Assembly: GCF_001419985.1 (NCBI RefSeq)
Contig: NZ_LJAL01000008.1
Location: forward strand, 62,001 to 126,000
Length of the DNA stretch: 64,000 bases
Source of the DNA: Loktanella sp. 5RATIMAR09
GTDB lineage: Bacteria > Pseudomonadota > Alphaproteobacteria > Rhodobacterales > Rhodobacteraceae
Reading direction: 5' to 3'
Made by a program: the position numbers and the translations under genes. This document shows, in pieces, positions 45,886 through 54,227 of the stretch; within the stretch, counting starts at the first letter, position 1; each line of letters opens with the position of its first letter. The notes under the pieces are model-generated. The model did not search any database. It worked only from the letters and a program-made list of their open reading frames with translations, and had not been told where the DNA came from.

Positions 45886-47832
45886 ATGGCACAGATTTCC
45901 CTGACATTCCCAGATGGTAACAGCCGCTCTTATGAGGCCGGCATCACTGCTGCCGACGTGGCTGCCGATATTTCCTCCAGCCTGCGCAAAAAGGCGATCA
46001 GCGCGACCGTGAACAATCAGCACTGGGATTTGCAGTGGCCGATTGAAGCCGACAGCAGCATCGCCATCAACACAATGAAAGACGAAGCGCCCGCGCTGGA
46101 ACTGGTGCGCCATGACCTCGCGCACATCATGGCGCGCGCCGTGCAGGAAATCTGGCCCGAAACCCAAGTCACGATCGGCCCTGTCATCAAGGACGGCTGG
46201 TACTATGACTTCGACCGCAAAGAGCCCTTCACGCCAGAAGACCTCGGGACCATCGAAAAGAAGATGAAAGAAATCATCAACAAACGCGATGAGGTCCGCA
46301 CCGAGATCTGGGAGCGCGATGTCGCGATCCAGTATTACAAGGACCGAGGCGAGCCCTACAAGGTTGAGCTGATCGAAAGCATCCCCGGCGATGAGCCGCT
46401 GCGCATGTACTGGCACGGCGACTGGCAGGACCTGTGCCGTGGCCCGCATTTGCAACATACTGGGCAGGTGCCTGCCGATGGTTTCAAGCTGATGTCCATT
46501 GCCGGTGCCTATTGGCGCGGCGACAGCGACCGCGCGATGTTACAACGCATCTACGGCACGGCCTTCACCAATAAAGAAGGTCTCAAGGCGCATCTGCATA
46601 TGCTCGAAGAGGCCGCCAAGCGCGACCACCGCAAACTGGGCCGCGAAATGGACCTGTTCCACATGCAGGAAGAGGCCCCCGGTCAGGTGTTCTGGCATCC
46701 CAATGGCTGGACTGTTTACACCGAATTGCAAGATTACATGCGCCGCCAGCAACGCAAGGGTGGGTATGTCGAAGTGAACACACCGCAGGTCGTGGACCGC
46801 AAACTGTGGGAAGCATCGGGTCACTGGGAAAAGTATCAGGACCATATGTTCATCGTTGAAGTTGACGAAGAACACGCCCGCGAAAAATCGGTGAACGCGC
46901 TGAAGCCGATGAACTGCCCCTGCCATGTGCAGATCTTTAACCAAGGTCTGAAATCCTATCGTGACCTGCCCTTGCGCATGGCCGAATTCGGATCGTGCAA
47001 CCGATATGAACCTTCTGGCGCGCTGCACGGCATTATGCGGGTCCGTGGCTTTACGCAGGACGACGGCCACATTTTCTGCCGTGAAAGCCAGATTGAGGAA
47101 GAAACTGCAGCGTTTATCTCGTTCCTGAGCGGCATCTACAAAGACCTCGGGTTCGAGAACTTCAAAGTGAAGTTCTCCGATCGCCCTGAAAAGCGTTCTG
47201 GGTCCGACGAAGTGTGGGACAAGGCCGAGGCCGCCCTGCTGGCCGCGACCCGCGCCGCCGGGATCGAGCCGGAGCTGAACCCAGGTGAAGGGGCGTTCTA
47301 TGGCCCCAAGCTCGAGTTTGTGTTGACCGATGCGATCGGGCGTGACTGGCAGTGCGGCACACATCAGGTGGACTTTGTGCTGCCCGAGCGGCTGGATGCG
47401 ACATACATCGGCGAAGACGGCGCGAAACACCGCCCTGTCATGCTGCACCGCGCGACACTTGGATCGTTCGAGCGGTTCATCGGTATGCTGATCGAAGAAC
47501 ACGCAGGCAAGCTGCCGTTCTGGTTGGCACCACGTCAGGTGGTTGTGGCGACGATTGTCTCCGATGCCGATGACTATGCGCTGGAAGTCGTGGCTGCCCT
47601 CAAGGCGGCAGGCGTGCGCGCAGAGGCGGATTTGCGCAACGAGAAGATCAACTTCAAGGTCCGTGAACATTCGGTTGGCAAAGTGCCGGTCATTCTCGCA
47701 CTTGGCGCGCGCGAGGTTGAAGAGCGCACGGTGACCGCGCGGCGGCTGGGCGAGAACAAAACCTCTGTAACATCTCTGACCGAAATTGTTGCAGAGCTGG
47801 GTAAAGCGGCCATGCCGCCTGACCTTCTGTAA
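45886..47832 (+). CDS. thrS: Threonyl-tRNA synthetase
   Basis: Charges tRNA-Thr. The protein has 648 residues with an N-terminal TGS domain (1-63), an editing domain ([13 protein letters not shown], then [14 protein letters not shown]) and a class II catalytic core with the zinc cysteine in [11 protein letters not shown] and motif 2 [22 protein letters not shown]-terminal anticodon-binding domain follows. GAGGAG precedes the start. It ends in a strong terminator. Confidence 0.98.
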   Translation: MAQISLTFPDGNSRSYEAGITAADVAADISSSLRKKAISATVNNQHWDLQWPIEADSSIAINTMKDEAPALELVRHDLAHIMARAVQEIWPETQVTIGPVIKDGWYYDFDRKEPFTPEDLGTIEKKMKEIINKRDEVRTEIWERDVAIQYYKDRGEPYKVELIESIPGDEPLRMYWHGDWQDLCRGPHLQHTGQVPADGFKLMSIAGAYWRGDSDRAMLQRIYGTAFTNKEGLKAHLHMLEEAAKRDHRKLGREMDLFHMQEEAPGQVFWHPNGWTVYTELQDYMRRQQRKGGYVEVNTPQVVDRKLWEASGHWEKYQDHMFIVEVDEEHAREKSVNALKPMNCPCHVQIFNQGLKSYRDLPLRMAEFGSCNRYEPSGALHGIMRVRGFTQDDGHIFCRESQIEEETAAFISFLSGIYKDLGFENFKVKFSDRPEKRSGSDEVWDKAEAALLAATRAAGIEPELNPGEGAFYGPKLEFVLTDAIGRDWQCGTHQVDFVLPERLDATYIGEDGAKHRPVMLHRATLGSFERFIGMLIEEHAGKLPFWLAPRQVVVATIVSDADDYALEVVAALKAAGVRAEADLRNEKINFKVREHSVGKVPVILALGAREVEERTVTARRLGENKTSVTSLTEIVAELGKAAMPPDLL

Positions 47833-47857
47833 CATTCCAGCGCTGGAACCTGTAACA

Positions 47858-47890
47858 AACCCGCCGATGCCCCCATCGGCGGGTTCTTTG
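47858..47890 (+). terminator. Terminator after thrS
   Basis: A 12-bp perfect stem (AACCCGCCGATG at 47858-47869 with CATCGGCGGGTT at 47874-47885), a four-base loop and a T-rich tail. A separate 14-bp palindrome, TTCCAGCGCTGGAA, lies just before it at 47835-47848. Confidence 0.9.
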
Positions 47891-48071
47891 TTTTTAAAAG
47901 AAAATCACAGGTGCGGCAGGCGGTCGCAGGCAAAAACAGGCTCACATCACCTCACGCGGGCGCGATGCACAGCCCTGTGAATAGCGTGCAGGCGCGATTG
48001 GCCGCTAGGGTTTGGGCATCGCCGAACACCGGCGACAAACTATTGCTGACCCAACTCAAGGAGATTTTTCC

Positions 48072-48374
48072 ATGTCCAACACTACTAAAACAATTTTTCT
48101 CGCAAGCGCTGTTGCCACCGCCGTCGCCGGCCTCGCGACAACTGCTGCAGCACAGGAAAACGTGAAATGCTTTGGGGTCTCGCTGGCTGGCGAGAACGAC
48201 TGCGCCGCAGGTCCCGGCACGACATGTGCGGGCACGTCCACTGTTGACTACCAAGGCAACGCCTGGACGCTGGTACCTGCCGGCACGTGCGAAACAATGG
48301 AACTGCCTGCCGCAGATGACGGCATGGCACGTATGGGGTCGCTCGAAGCACTTGAGCGCGATCTGCCTGCATAA
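48072..48374 (+). CDS. bufA1: Bufferin-type precursor peptide (BufA1/DUF2282)
   Basis: A 100-residue precursor with an unusually long Sec signal peptide (1-27, ending TTAAAQ). The core has four cysteines, Cys33, Cys44, Cys52 and Cys73, in [32 protein letters not shown] and [10 protein letters not shown]. This is the four-Cys pattern of bufferin 1, a periplasmic copper-binding RiPP whose cysteines are modified by an MNIO enzyme. AAGGAG lies 7 bases before the ATG. It is the first gene of the operon with bufB, bufC and a DoxX gene. Metal specificity is inferred from the family. Confidence 0.9.
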   Translation: MSNTTKTIFLASAVATAVAGLATTAAAQENVKCFGVSLAGENDCAAGPGTTCAGTSTVDYQGNAWTLVPAGTCETMELPAADDGMARMGSLEALERDLPA

Positions 48375-48439
48375 GTTGAACAACACGTAAGGTGGATCTT
48401 GATCCACCTTACGTCTCATCTGTCCAAAGGTGCCCTGCC

Positions 48440-49294
48440 ATGTTTGATGCCATACAAAACCCCACCCTGCCCCCATGCCCCGGCGTCGGCTACAAGGCCC
48501 AGCACTACCGCGACATCATGGATCACCCCGGCCCGCTCGGGTGGCTGGAAGTCCATGCCGAAAACTATATGGGCGACGGCGGCCGCCCGATTGCGCAGCT
48601 CCGCCACCTTGCCGAACGCTTTCCGATCTCCGTGCACGGCGTCGGCCTGTCGATCGGCGGCGAAGGCGCTCTGGACGGCGACCACCTTGCCCGTCTCAAG
48701 CACCTGATTTCATGGCTGAACCCTGCCAGCTTCTCTGAACATCTGGCATGGTCTACGCACGACAGCCATTTCTACAACGATCTGCTCCCCCTCCCCTACA
48801 CCACCCAGACGCTCGACCGTGTCGCCTCTCACATCAACCAAGTCCAAGACACAATCGGACGCCCCATGTTGCTAGAAAACCCCTCCAGCTATCTAGCATT
48901 CACCGAAAGCACGATGTCGGAAACCGATTTTCTGCACGCACTAACCCGGCGCACAGGATGCGGATTGCTGCTCGACGTCAACAACGTCTTTGTCAGCGCC
49001 ACGAACCTCAAAACCTCGCCCCAAGCCTACATCGACGCTTTTCCGCTCGCCGCTGTTGGCGAAATCCATCTTGGTGGACATGACGAGGATGAAGACGAGA
49101 CCGGTGCGCCGCTCTTGATCGACAGCCACGGCAAGGCAGTGGTTGATCCGGTTTGGTCCCTGCTGGATTATACGCTGGCCAAATGCGGACCCAAACCGCT
49201 CTTGATTGAATGGGATACGGACGTGCCGGAATGGACCGTTTTGTCCGAGGAAATCGCGCGTGCTGACCGCGCACTGGCGATGGTGGCGTCATGA
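48440..49294 (+). CDS. bufB1: MNIO (DUF692) enzyme, bufferin maturase BufB
   Basis: A multinuclear non-haem iron oxidase of 284 residues in a TIM-barrel fold that modifies precursor cysteines. The start is the ATG at 48440 with AAAGGTG upstream. Conserved metal-binding positions are present: His66 (VHGVGLSIG), Glu100/His101 (FSEHLAW), Glu146/Asn147 (LLENPSSY), Asp179/Asn181 (LLDVNNVFVSA), Glu208, His210 and His214 (GEIHLGGHDED), Asp228/His230 (LIDSHGKAV) and Glu257 (LLIEWDTD). The 3' end overlaps bufC by ATGA. Confidence 0.92.
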   Translation: MFDAIQNPTLPPCPGVGYKAQHYRDIMDHPGPLGWLEVHAENYMGDGGRPIAQLRHLAERFPISVHGVGLSIGGEGALDGDHLARLKHLISWLNPASFSEHLAWSTHDSHFYNDLLPLPYTTQTLDRVASHINQVQDTIGRPMLLENPSSYLAFTESTMSETDFLHALTRRTGCGLLLDVNNVFVSATNLKTSPQAYIDAFPLAAVGEIHLGGHDEDEDETGAPLLIDSHGKAVVDPVWSLLDYTLAKCGPKPLLIEWDTDVPEWTVLSEEIARADRALAMVAS

Positions 49295-50028
49295 CCGTGA
49301 CACAAGCCGCTTTCAAAGCCGCAATGCTGGATCCGATGTCAGCTGTTCCTACTGGCATCCTTAATCCCGATGGCAAACCCGCCAGCAAACGCTTTGATGT
49401 CTACCGCAACAACGTGGCCGTCGGTCTCTCCGACGCACTCGAGGCTGCTTTCCCCGTCGTGCGTAAGCTGGTTGGCGATGAGTTCTTTCGCGCGATGGCA
49501 GGTGTTTACCTACGCCAGCATCCGCCCAAGACCCCGCTGATGATGTTCTACGGTGATGCGATGCCGGGGTTTCTGGCCCGCTTCAAACCAACACAATCCT
49601 TCAGCTACCTGCCTGATATCGCCCGCATCGAGCTTGCCATGCGCCATGCCTATCATGCCGCCGATGCGGCACCGATTGCAGCCGAGGCGCTGACGGCTCT
49701 TGCGCCCGATGCGCTGATGGGTGTCCGTTTGCGCATCGCGCCGGCGACACACGTGGTCAGCTCAAACTATCCAATACACGCAATCTACCGTGCCAACACC
49801 GAACCCTCTGCGCCCAAACCCGTCATGCGGCCCGAGGCTGTGATGATCGCACGGAAGGGTTTTGATCCTACCCTGCATCCGATCAATGGTGCCGCTGCGA
49901 ACTGCATTGCTGCGCTTAAAGATGGGGCAACCTTGGGCCAGACCATCGCGAGCGCCGATGACAGTCTCGATTTAGGTGCTGTCCTAGGGTTGCTTTTGGC
50001 GCAGGGCGCCGTGACTGAAATCTACTGA
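49291..50028 (+). CDS. bufC1: BufC/HvfC-family partner protein (DUF2063)
   Basis: A 245-residue protein with the DUF2063 N-terminal domain: FDVYRNNVAVGLSDALEAAF, then FPVVRKLVGDEFFRAMAGVY and FYGDAMPGFLARF. It serves as the recognition or chaperone partner of DUF692 enzymes in bufferin and methanobactin-like systems. The C-terminal half has IAPATHVVSSNYPIHAIYRA and a helical tail. Translation is coupled to bufB. The function is taken from the family. Confidence 0.9.
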   Translation: MTVTQAAFKAAMLDPMSAVPTGILNPDGKPASKRFDVYRNNVAVGLSDALEAAFPVVRKLVGDEFFRAMAGVYLRQHPPKTPLMMFYGDAMPGFLARFKPTQSFSYLPDIARIELAMRHAYHAADAAPIAAEALTALAPDALMGVRLRIAPATHVVSSNYPIHAIYRANTEPSAPKPVMRPEAVMIARKGFDPTLHPINGAAANCIAALKDGATLGQTIASADDSLDLGAVLGLLLAQGAVTEIY

Positions 50029-50041
50029 AAGGCCCATTGCA

Positions 50042-50590
50042 ATGACCACCATGCCGCTTTCCCAGTTGGTCCAGCCGATCAACCGCCTTGGCGATGCGAT
50101 CCTCCCGATACTCGCAAGGCTGGTTTTTGCTGGTGTGCTGCTGATGTATTACTGGAATTCCGGTGTGACCAAACTGGGTGACGGGGTTTTCGGGTTTCTG
50201 CAACCGTCAGCAGGTGCCTATGTTCAAATCTTTCCCAAAGCGATGGAAGCAGCAGGTTATGATACGTCGCAGCTCACAGTCTTTCACTGGGCTGTGGCGA
50301 CGGGCGGCACCATTGCAGAGTTTCTCTTGCCGCTCTTGATCGTGACCGGACTTTTCACGCGCCTCGCAGCCATCGGCATGATCGGCTTTATCATCATGCA
50401 ATCCCTGACAGACCTTTTCGGGCATGGCGGGATCAGCCACGAAGGCACGTTGGGCGCGTGGTTTGACCGCATGTCAGACGCCCTGATCCTAGATCAACGG
50501 GCGTTCTGGGTGCTTTGCCTGATGATACTGGTGCTGAAAGGCGCAGGTGCGTTATCGGTGGATCGTCTGATCTTTAGAAATGCGCCTTAG
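50042..50590 (+). CDS. DoxX-family membrane protein of the bufferin operon
   Basis: A 182-residue integral membrane protein with about four helices: ILARLVFAGVLLMYYWNSG, FLLPLLIVTGLFTRLAAIG, MIGFIIMQSLTDLFGHGG and FWVLCLMILVLKGAGALSV. DoxX-family proteins are frequent last genes of bufferin-like operons; a redox or export role is suspected but unproven. It lies 13 bases after bufC with AAAGG ahead of the ATG. The final 17 bases overlap a convergent gene. Confidence 0.88.
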   Translation: MTTMPLSQLVQPINRLGDAILPILARLVFAGVLLMYYWNSGVTKLGDGVFGFLQPSAGAYVQIFPKAMEAAGYDTSQLTVFHWAVATGGTIAEFLLPLLIVTGLFTRLAAIGMIGFIIMQSLTDLFGHGGISHEGTLGAWFDRMSDALILDQRAFWVLCLMILVLKGAGALSVDRLIFRNAP

Positions 50591-50942
50591 GCTCATCAGG
50601 TTTGCCCGCCGCAATTGCGAGCAAGCCACCGAGTGCCACAAAGCCGATCGGAAACATCGTGCCGACATTGAACCCGAAGGCCGCGTAGAAGCAAAAGGCA
50701 CTGATCAGCATAAGAACACCGCCCCAAAGCGCGCGTGACTTGGCCATGGCGCCACCGGCAATCGCCAAAAGCGGTGCGATAAAGCTGGCAAAACGGATAA
50801 AACCGGGGTTTTCAAGCAGCCCGAAAAGCTCGCCCACCTCGGTGTGACGTTCAGATAACTCGGCATATCCATAGCCGAACAGACCGACAAGAATGCCGAT
50901 CAGACCACCGATGAGGCCAAGTATGCTTGCGGCGTTGCGCAT
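50574..50942 (-). CDS. Small four-helix membrane protein
   Basis: A 122-residue protein with four hydrophobic segments: ILGLIGGLIGILVGLFGYGY, IRFASFIAPLLAIAGGAMA, LWGGVLMLISAFCFYAAFG and GFVALGGLLAIAAG. It resembles DUF4064-type proteins in layout. The function is unknown. The tail overlaps the DoxX gene by 17 bases. Confidence 0.65.
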   Translation of the reverse strand: MRNAASILGLIGGLIGILVGLFGYGYAELSERHTEVGELFGLLENPGFIRFASFIAPLLAIAGGAMAKSRALWGGVLMLISAFCFYAAFGFNVGTMFPIGFVALGGLLAIAAGKPDEPKAHF

Positions 50943-50987
50943 GGGGTTTCTCCTTACTGCTCACTTAACGACATAAGCAGTCAATTG

Positions 50988-51317
50988 TCAGTCGCCAAGG
51001 TATTTTGCCTGAACATCCGCTTTCCAGCCCAATGTCCATGCGCCATCCACCTCAATCACAGGGCGTTTCATCAGTGTCGGATGGGCGGCCAGAAGATCAG
51101 CGGTCTCTGCGGCCTTTTCGGTATCACTCAGACCACGCCATGTGGTTGAGGCGCGATTGATCGCGGCATCACCGAACTGCGCAATAATCGCAGTGCGATC
51201 CGCCTCGGAAACACCATCAGCACGCACGTCGATCACTTGCGGGCTATGTCCAGCCGCAGCCAGTGCCTTGAGCGCTTTTCGACATGTGTCGCACGACTTT
51301 AAACCAAAAAACCGCAT
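50988..51317 (-). CDS. ArsC/Spx-family thioredoxin-fold protein
   Basis: A 109-residue protein starting FFGLKSCDTCRKALKALAAA, with a CDTC motif (Cys9, Cys12) in a thioredoxin-like fold. STTWRGLSD and HPTLMKRPVIEVDG are signatures of the ArsC/YffB group. No ars operon is nearby, and a two-cysteine motif is common in the YffB subgroup, so general thiol chemistry is as likely as arsenate reduction. Confidence 0.85.
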   Translation of the reverse strand: MRFFGLKSCDTCRKALKALAAAGHSPQVIDVRADGVSEADRTAIIAQFGDAAINRASTTWRGLSDTEKAAETADLLAAHPTLMKRPVIEVDGAWTLGWKADVQAKYLGD

Positions 51318-51492
51318 TTCGCCTCCATTTTCAGCAATAAATCACCAGATAACGCCGATGCGACCTTGTGTCATTTGCCTTTTGCACAAAACCCATAATT
51401 CTTAAGACACGAAGGCGAAGGGAAGTCCGCTGATCGCGGGGCCCAAGACCTGCCCAACCCTACGGGGTGCGATAATTTAAGGAGAGCGGAGC

Positions 51493-51702
51493 ATGCCAAG
51501 TGGCACCGTAAAGTGGTTTAATACGACAAAAGGTTACGGGTTTATTGCGCCCGACGATGGCGGCGTGGATATTTTCGTCCATATTTCAGCGGTGGAACAA
51601 TCCGGCCTGACAGGTCTGGCCGACGACCAGAAAGTGACCTTTGATCTGATCGAAGGACGTGACGGGCGCAAGATGGCGGGCAATATCGCCACAGCCAACT
51701 AA
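51493..51702 (+). CDS. Cold-shock-domain RNA-binding protein
   Basis: A 69-residue CspA-type protein. RNA-binding motifs are KGYGFIAPD (RNP1) and DIFVHISAV (RNP2). It starts MPSGTVKWFNTTKG, as alphaproteobacterial Csp proteins do. AAGGAG is close to the ATG, and a 175-base leader without a gene precedes it, which may act as a temperature-responsive 5' UTR as in other csp genes (inference). Confidence 0.95.
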   Translation: MPSGTVKWFNTTKGYGFIAPDDGGVDIFVHISAVEQSGLTGLADDQKVTFDLIEGRDGRKMAGNIATAN

Positions 51703-51755
51703 GCCCAAACCACCGGTATGAATACGGATCACGGGGTGCACCCGTTGCCCCCTGA

Positions 51756-52733
51756 TTAGTATTTTCTTTCGGGCATGCGGCTGCGAACCAATGCCAGCAT
51801 GTCGTCTTTTTCCATGACCGGGGCGCGGATGGCTTCTTCTTCCTTGCGCATTTCCTTGTCAAAAGCTTTCTGGCGCGCCACGATCGCGTCACGTTCGCGC
51901 ATGTAAACCAGCACAGCGCCCGCGCACTGCAGGCTGAAAAAGAACAGCATCACAAACAGCGTCACACCGATGAGGATGATCGCATCCGGTCCCAGCGTGG
52001 CGAAATCCCCCAATTCGTCAAAGGTCGCGATCCGGGCGATCTCGGCCAGGGCATTTTGCGCAAGACCTGTCATCGCAAGACCGACAAGCACCAGCGGAAC
52101 GGCAAAAGACAGCCCGATATAAGACAGCAAAACCAAGGCAAAGACAGGCAGAAAACCGTTGCCAAAACCGTAGAACGGCGTGTGCGCGCGGTCGGTCGGG
52201 TCCTTGCCCACAGACGCCCCTGCGAATGGCACCAGAAGGGCCGCGCGCAGCGCAAAGCTCACAAGAGCGACCACCCCGATCAGCACCCATGTCAGAACGG
52301 GGCTGACCCCCGTCAAATCCCTGACCAAAGCGTCTGTGTCACGCGCCTCAAGGGCCGCGAGGTCGGTCATGTCCAGCGGTGTCAGCCCGATGAAAACCGC
52401 GACGCTTGCGACAAACAGGACAAGCATGACGGCCGTCTCGAAAATACTATAGCCGATGGCGGGCTTCATCATGCCGAAATAGCTCACGCTCGGGCGGATG
52501 TGATGCGCCTGCAACCCCACCCGCAGGCCGACCATGACCGGCACGACGCTGACCCCGACACCAAAGGCCATGGCAAGCAGAACCCCGAATACCGGCGACA
52601 CCAGCATCGCAATGGTGATCACGATGAGGGCCAGAAACGCAAAGGCGAAAAGCGCAAGGATGAGCGCGGGCAAGGCAACAAGATACCGCCAGAGAATGGA
52701 AAATGAAAAAGGGATTGCGCGCAAAAAGATCAC
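51756..52733 (-). CDS. Polytopic membrane protein of unknown function
   Basis: A 325-residue protein from a GTG at 52733 with AAGGAG 9 bases upstream. It has about seven hydrophobic helices, the first two being YLVALPALILALFAFAFLAL and MLVSPVFGVLLAMAFGVGV. The C-terminal 50 residues are cytoplasmic and highly charged (ARQKAFDKEMRKEEEAIRAP). I recall it as a conserved hypothetical of Rhodobacterales; no transport motif is visible. It is convergent with the csp gene. Confidence 0.7.
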   Translation of the reverse strand: MIFLRAIPFSFSILWRYLVALPALILALFAFAFLALIVITIAMLVSPVFGVLLAMAFGVGVSVVPVMVGLRVGLQAHHIRPSVSYFGMMKPAIGYSIFETAVMLVLFVASVAVFIGLTPLDMTDLAALEARDTDALVRDLTGVSPVLTWVLIGVVALVSFALRAALLVPFAGASVGKDPTDRAHTPFYGFGNGFLPVFALVLLSYIGLSFAVPLVLVGLAMTGLAQNALAEIARIATFDELGDFATLGPDAIILIGVTLFVMLFFFSLQCAGAVLVYMRERDAIVARQKAFDKEMRKEEEAIRAPVMEKDDMLALVRSRMPERKY

Positions 52734-52755
52734 CAGCGGATCTCCTTAATTGAAA

Positions 52756-52776
52756 CGGTCATTGCGACTATGACCG
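52756..52776. promoter_or_regulatory. Hairpin upstream of the polytopic membrane protein gene
   Basis: Inverted repeat CGGTCAT-N7-ATGACCG begins 23 bases upstream of the GTG start. It may be an operator or a leader hairpin. Confidence 0.35.
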
Positions 52777-52923
52777 CAAAAACACGCTCATAAAGCGAAA
52801 ACTTTGCGGCATTCATAGGGCGGCGGGGTGATGTGCGGTGGCGCGGCGTACACATGCGCGGGCACGGCAGGTGGCAAGGGCAGTTTTGAGGGTTCATTAA
52901 CCAAGCCCATGCGATGACGGGGC

Positions 52924-53445
52924 ATGTCCAACTACCGCCGTCCCAAGTGCGCGGGTGCCACCGTGTTCTTGACCGTCAATTTGGCGGACCGGTCGTCGGA
53001 TTTACTGGTGCGCGAGATTGCCATTTTGCGGCAAGCCGTAGCCCAGACGCGGGCGGCGCGGCCGTTTGTGATTGATGCGTGGGTTGTGTTGCCCGATCAC
53101 ATGCATTGTGTGTGGACGTTGCCCGAGAGCGATGCGGATTATTCAGTGCGAATGGGTGCCATCAAGGGGCGTTTTACGCAGATGGTCCGTAGGTCGGGGT
53201 TCTCCCCGACTCCCACGATCAATAACAGGCACGGTGTTGTCGGTGGCAGGACAAGAGTCGGGGAGAACCCCGACCTACGTGCCGAAGCGCCGATTTGGCA
53301 GAAACGGTTTTGGGAACACCACATTCGCGATGATCGCGATTATGCGGCGCATGTGCATTATTGTTGGATCAATCCGGTGAAGCACGGTTTGGTCGCAGAC
53401 GTGCGCGATTGGCCGTATTCGTCATGGCATCGCGATAACCCGTAG
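52924..53445 (+). CDS. REP-associated tyrosine transposase (RAYT), with internal REP insertion
   Basis: A 173-residue Y1/HUH nuclease of the TnpA-REP family. The HUH motif is His59/His61 in VLPDHMHCVWTLP, and the catalytic tyrosine is Tyr140 in IRDDRDYAAHVHYCWINPVK. The family ending KHGLVADVRDWPYSSWHR is present. Residues 89-119 (RSGFSPTPTINNRHG and onward) are encoded by a 90-base inverted pair of REP units, exactly 30 codons, in the variable loop before WQKRFWEHH. The UAG stop itself belongs to the next REP unit. Without the insertion the protein would be about 143 residues, normal for the family. It cuts and joins single-stranded REP sequences. Confidence 0.92.
   Translation: MSNYRRPKCAGATVFLTVNLADRSSDLLVREIAILRQAVAQTRAARPFVIDAWVVLPDHMHCVWTLPESDADYSVRMGAIKGRFTQMVRRSGFSPTPTINNRHGVVGGRTRVGENPDLRAEAPIWQKRFWEHHIRDDRDYAAHVHYCWINPVKHGLVADVRDWPYSSWHRDNP
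53189..53278. repeat. Inverted pair of REP units inside the RAYT gene
   Basis: Two 23-base units in perfect inverted orientation, 53189-53211 (starting GTAGGTCGGGG) and 53256-53278 (ending CCCCGACCTAC), are separated by 44 bases. Each unit is itself a hairpin (GTCGGGG with CCCCGAC). The total length is 90 bases, so the reading frame is kept. Confidence 0.93.
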
Positions 53446-53517
53446 GTCGGGGCTCGCCCCGACGGTGTGGCGGGAGAAGAGGGGTGTTGGTGTGTGTCGG
53501 GGAGAACCCCGACCTAC
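53442..53517. repeat. Inverted pair of REP units between RAYT and the convergent gene
   Basis: The unit at 53442-53463 (GTAGGTCGGGGCTCGCCCCGAC, given as a palindrome core GTCGGGGCTCGCCCCGAC) and the inverted unit at 53496-53517 match the intragenic pair. The TAG in GTAGGTCGG is the stop codon of RAYT on the plus strand, and the TAG of the opposite unit is the stop of the convergent gene. Confidence 0.92.
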
Positions 53518-54227
53518 GGTTTCTCAGCTTCCGGCGTGGCCTGTTCAACAATCACGCAGGGAACAACGTTGTAGTCGGGTCGAATTGGGAGGCTTCTTGA
53601 AACTTTTCGAACAATGCGTTCCAAGCAATTGAATTCAGATTGCAAATGCTGATCGGCATAGACCGTCTGAAAGATATCAAGGGAAAAAGCTCGGGAACCA
53701 TCAACCGTGAAAAGCACAAGTGCGTCGATGCTTCTTTTCTTGAACGCCGCTGCCGCACAAGCTCGGACCATATCTCTCGTTGGCAAATTCTTCTTTTCCC
53801 AACTCAGAGTACTTTGCGTGGATATCTCGGTGAACACGCAACATACAGTTAGAACATCATCATTCGAATGAAACTCAGCCAACTGCTTTTCCGCATCGGA
53901 TATTCTCTGCTTAAGCATGCCGGTCATCATGTTCGCAAGGCGCCCATGTTCGCTTGGATTGAGTTCAACATGGACTGTACCAAAAACTATGAAGTCTTCT
54001 TGCTTGGCCGACTGCAACATCTCGCCATTGGTCTTGCCTGCGGACAAGTCTACGGAAATGGTTTTCCTTTCTATGGCAATTCTATCGGTTGGGAGAAAAT
54101 GGTCGGGCGCTTTTCCCGATGAACTAGAGTTGCCAACTTCGTCAGGTCTAATTGCGTCCGGGCAAACCTCATGCAAAACCTTCGCAAAGTTATCGCTCAG
54201 TTGCTGCATCGGGGTTTGTTTTTTCAC
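53514..54227 (-). CDS. Unknown protein, possible PD-(D/E)XK nuclease fold, coupled to thyX
   Basis: A 237-residue protein from a GTG at 54227 that overlaps the thyX stop (GTGA); an ATG at 54209 is an alternative. The N-terminal part contains [20 protein letters not shown]: Pro41-Asp42, ten residues, then Glu53-Arg-Lys55, which fits the PD-(D/E)XK spacing. The remainder is mixed alpha/beta ([34 protein letters not shown]) without a recognised domain. The base composition is clearly more AT-rich than neighbouring genes, a sign of transfer. Its stop codon lies in a REP unit. The function is unknown; the nuclease idea is inference. Confidence 0.65.
   Translation of the reverse strand: MKKQTPMQQLSDNFAKVLHEVCPDAIRPDEVGNSSSSGKAPDHFLPTDRIAIERKTISVDLSAGKTNGEMLQSAKQEDFIVFGTVHVELNPSEHGRLANMMTGMLKQRISDAEKQLAEFHSNDDVLTVCCVFTEISTQSTLSWEKKNLPTRDMVRACAAAAFKKRSIDALVLFTVDGSRAFSLDIFQTVYADQHLQSEFNCLERIVRKVSRSLPIRPDYNVVPCVIVEQATPEAEKP

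Noticed and set aside
46540..47835. A 431-codon minus-strand open frame opposite thrS
   Set aside because: It is a shadow of the GC-rich thrS codon pattern, rich in Arg/His/Cys with no domain; thrS is certain.
50988..51317. Arsenic-resistance operon
   Set aside because: Only one ArsC/Spx-type gene is present, with no arsR, arsB or acr3 nearby; a CDTC motif is common in the non-arsenate YffB subgroup.
53189..53517. Short CRISPR-like array
   Set aside because: The repeats are in inverted pairs with unequal spacers and lie at a RAYT gene; this is a REP/BIME arrangement, not a direct-repeat array.
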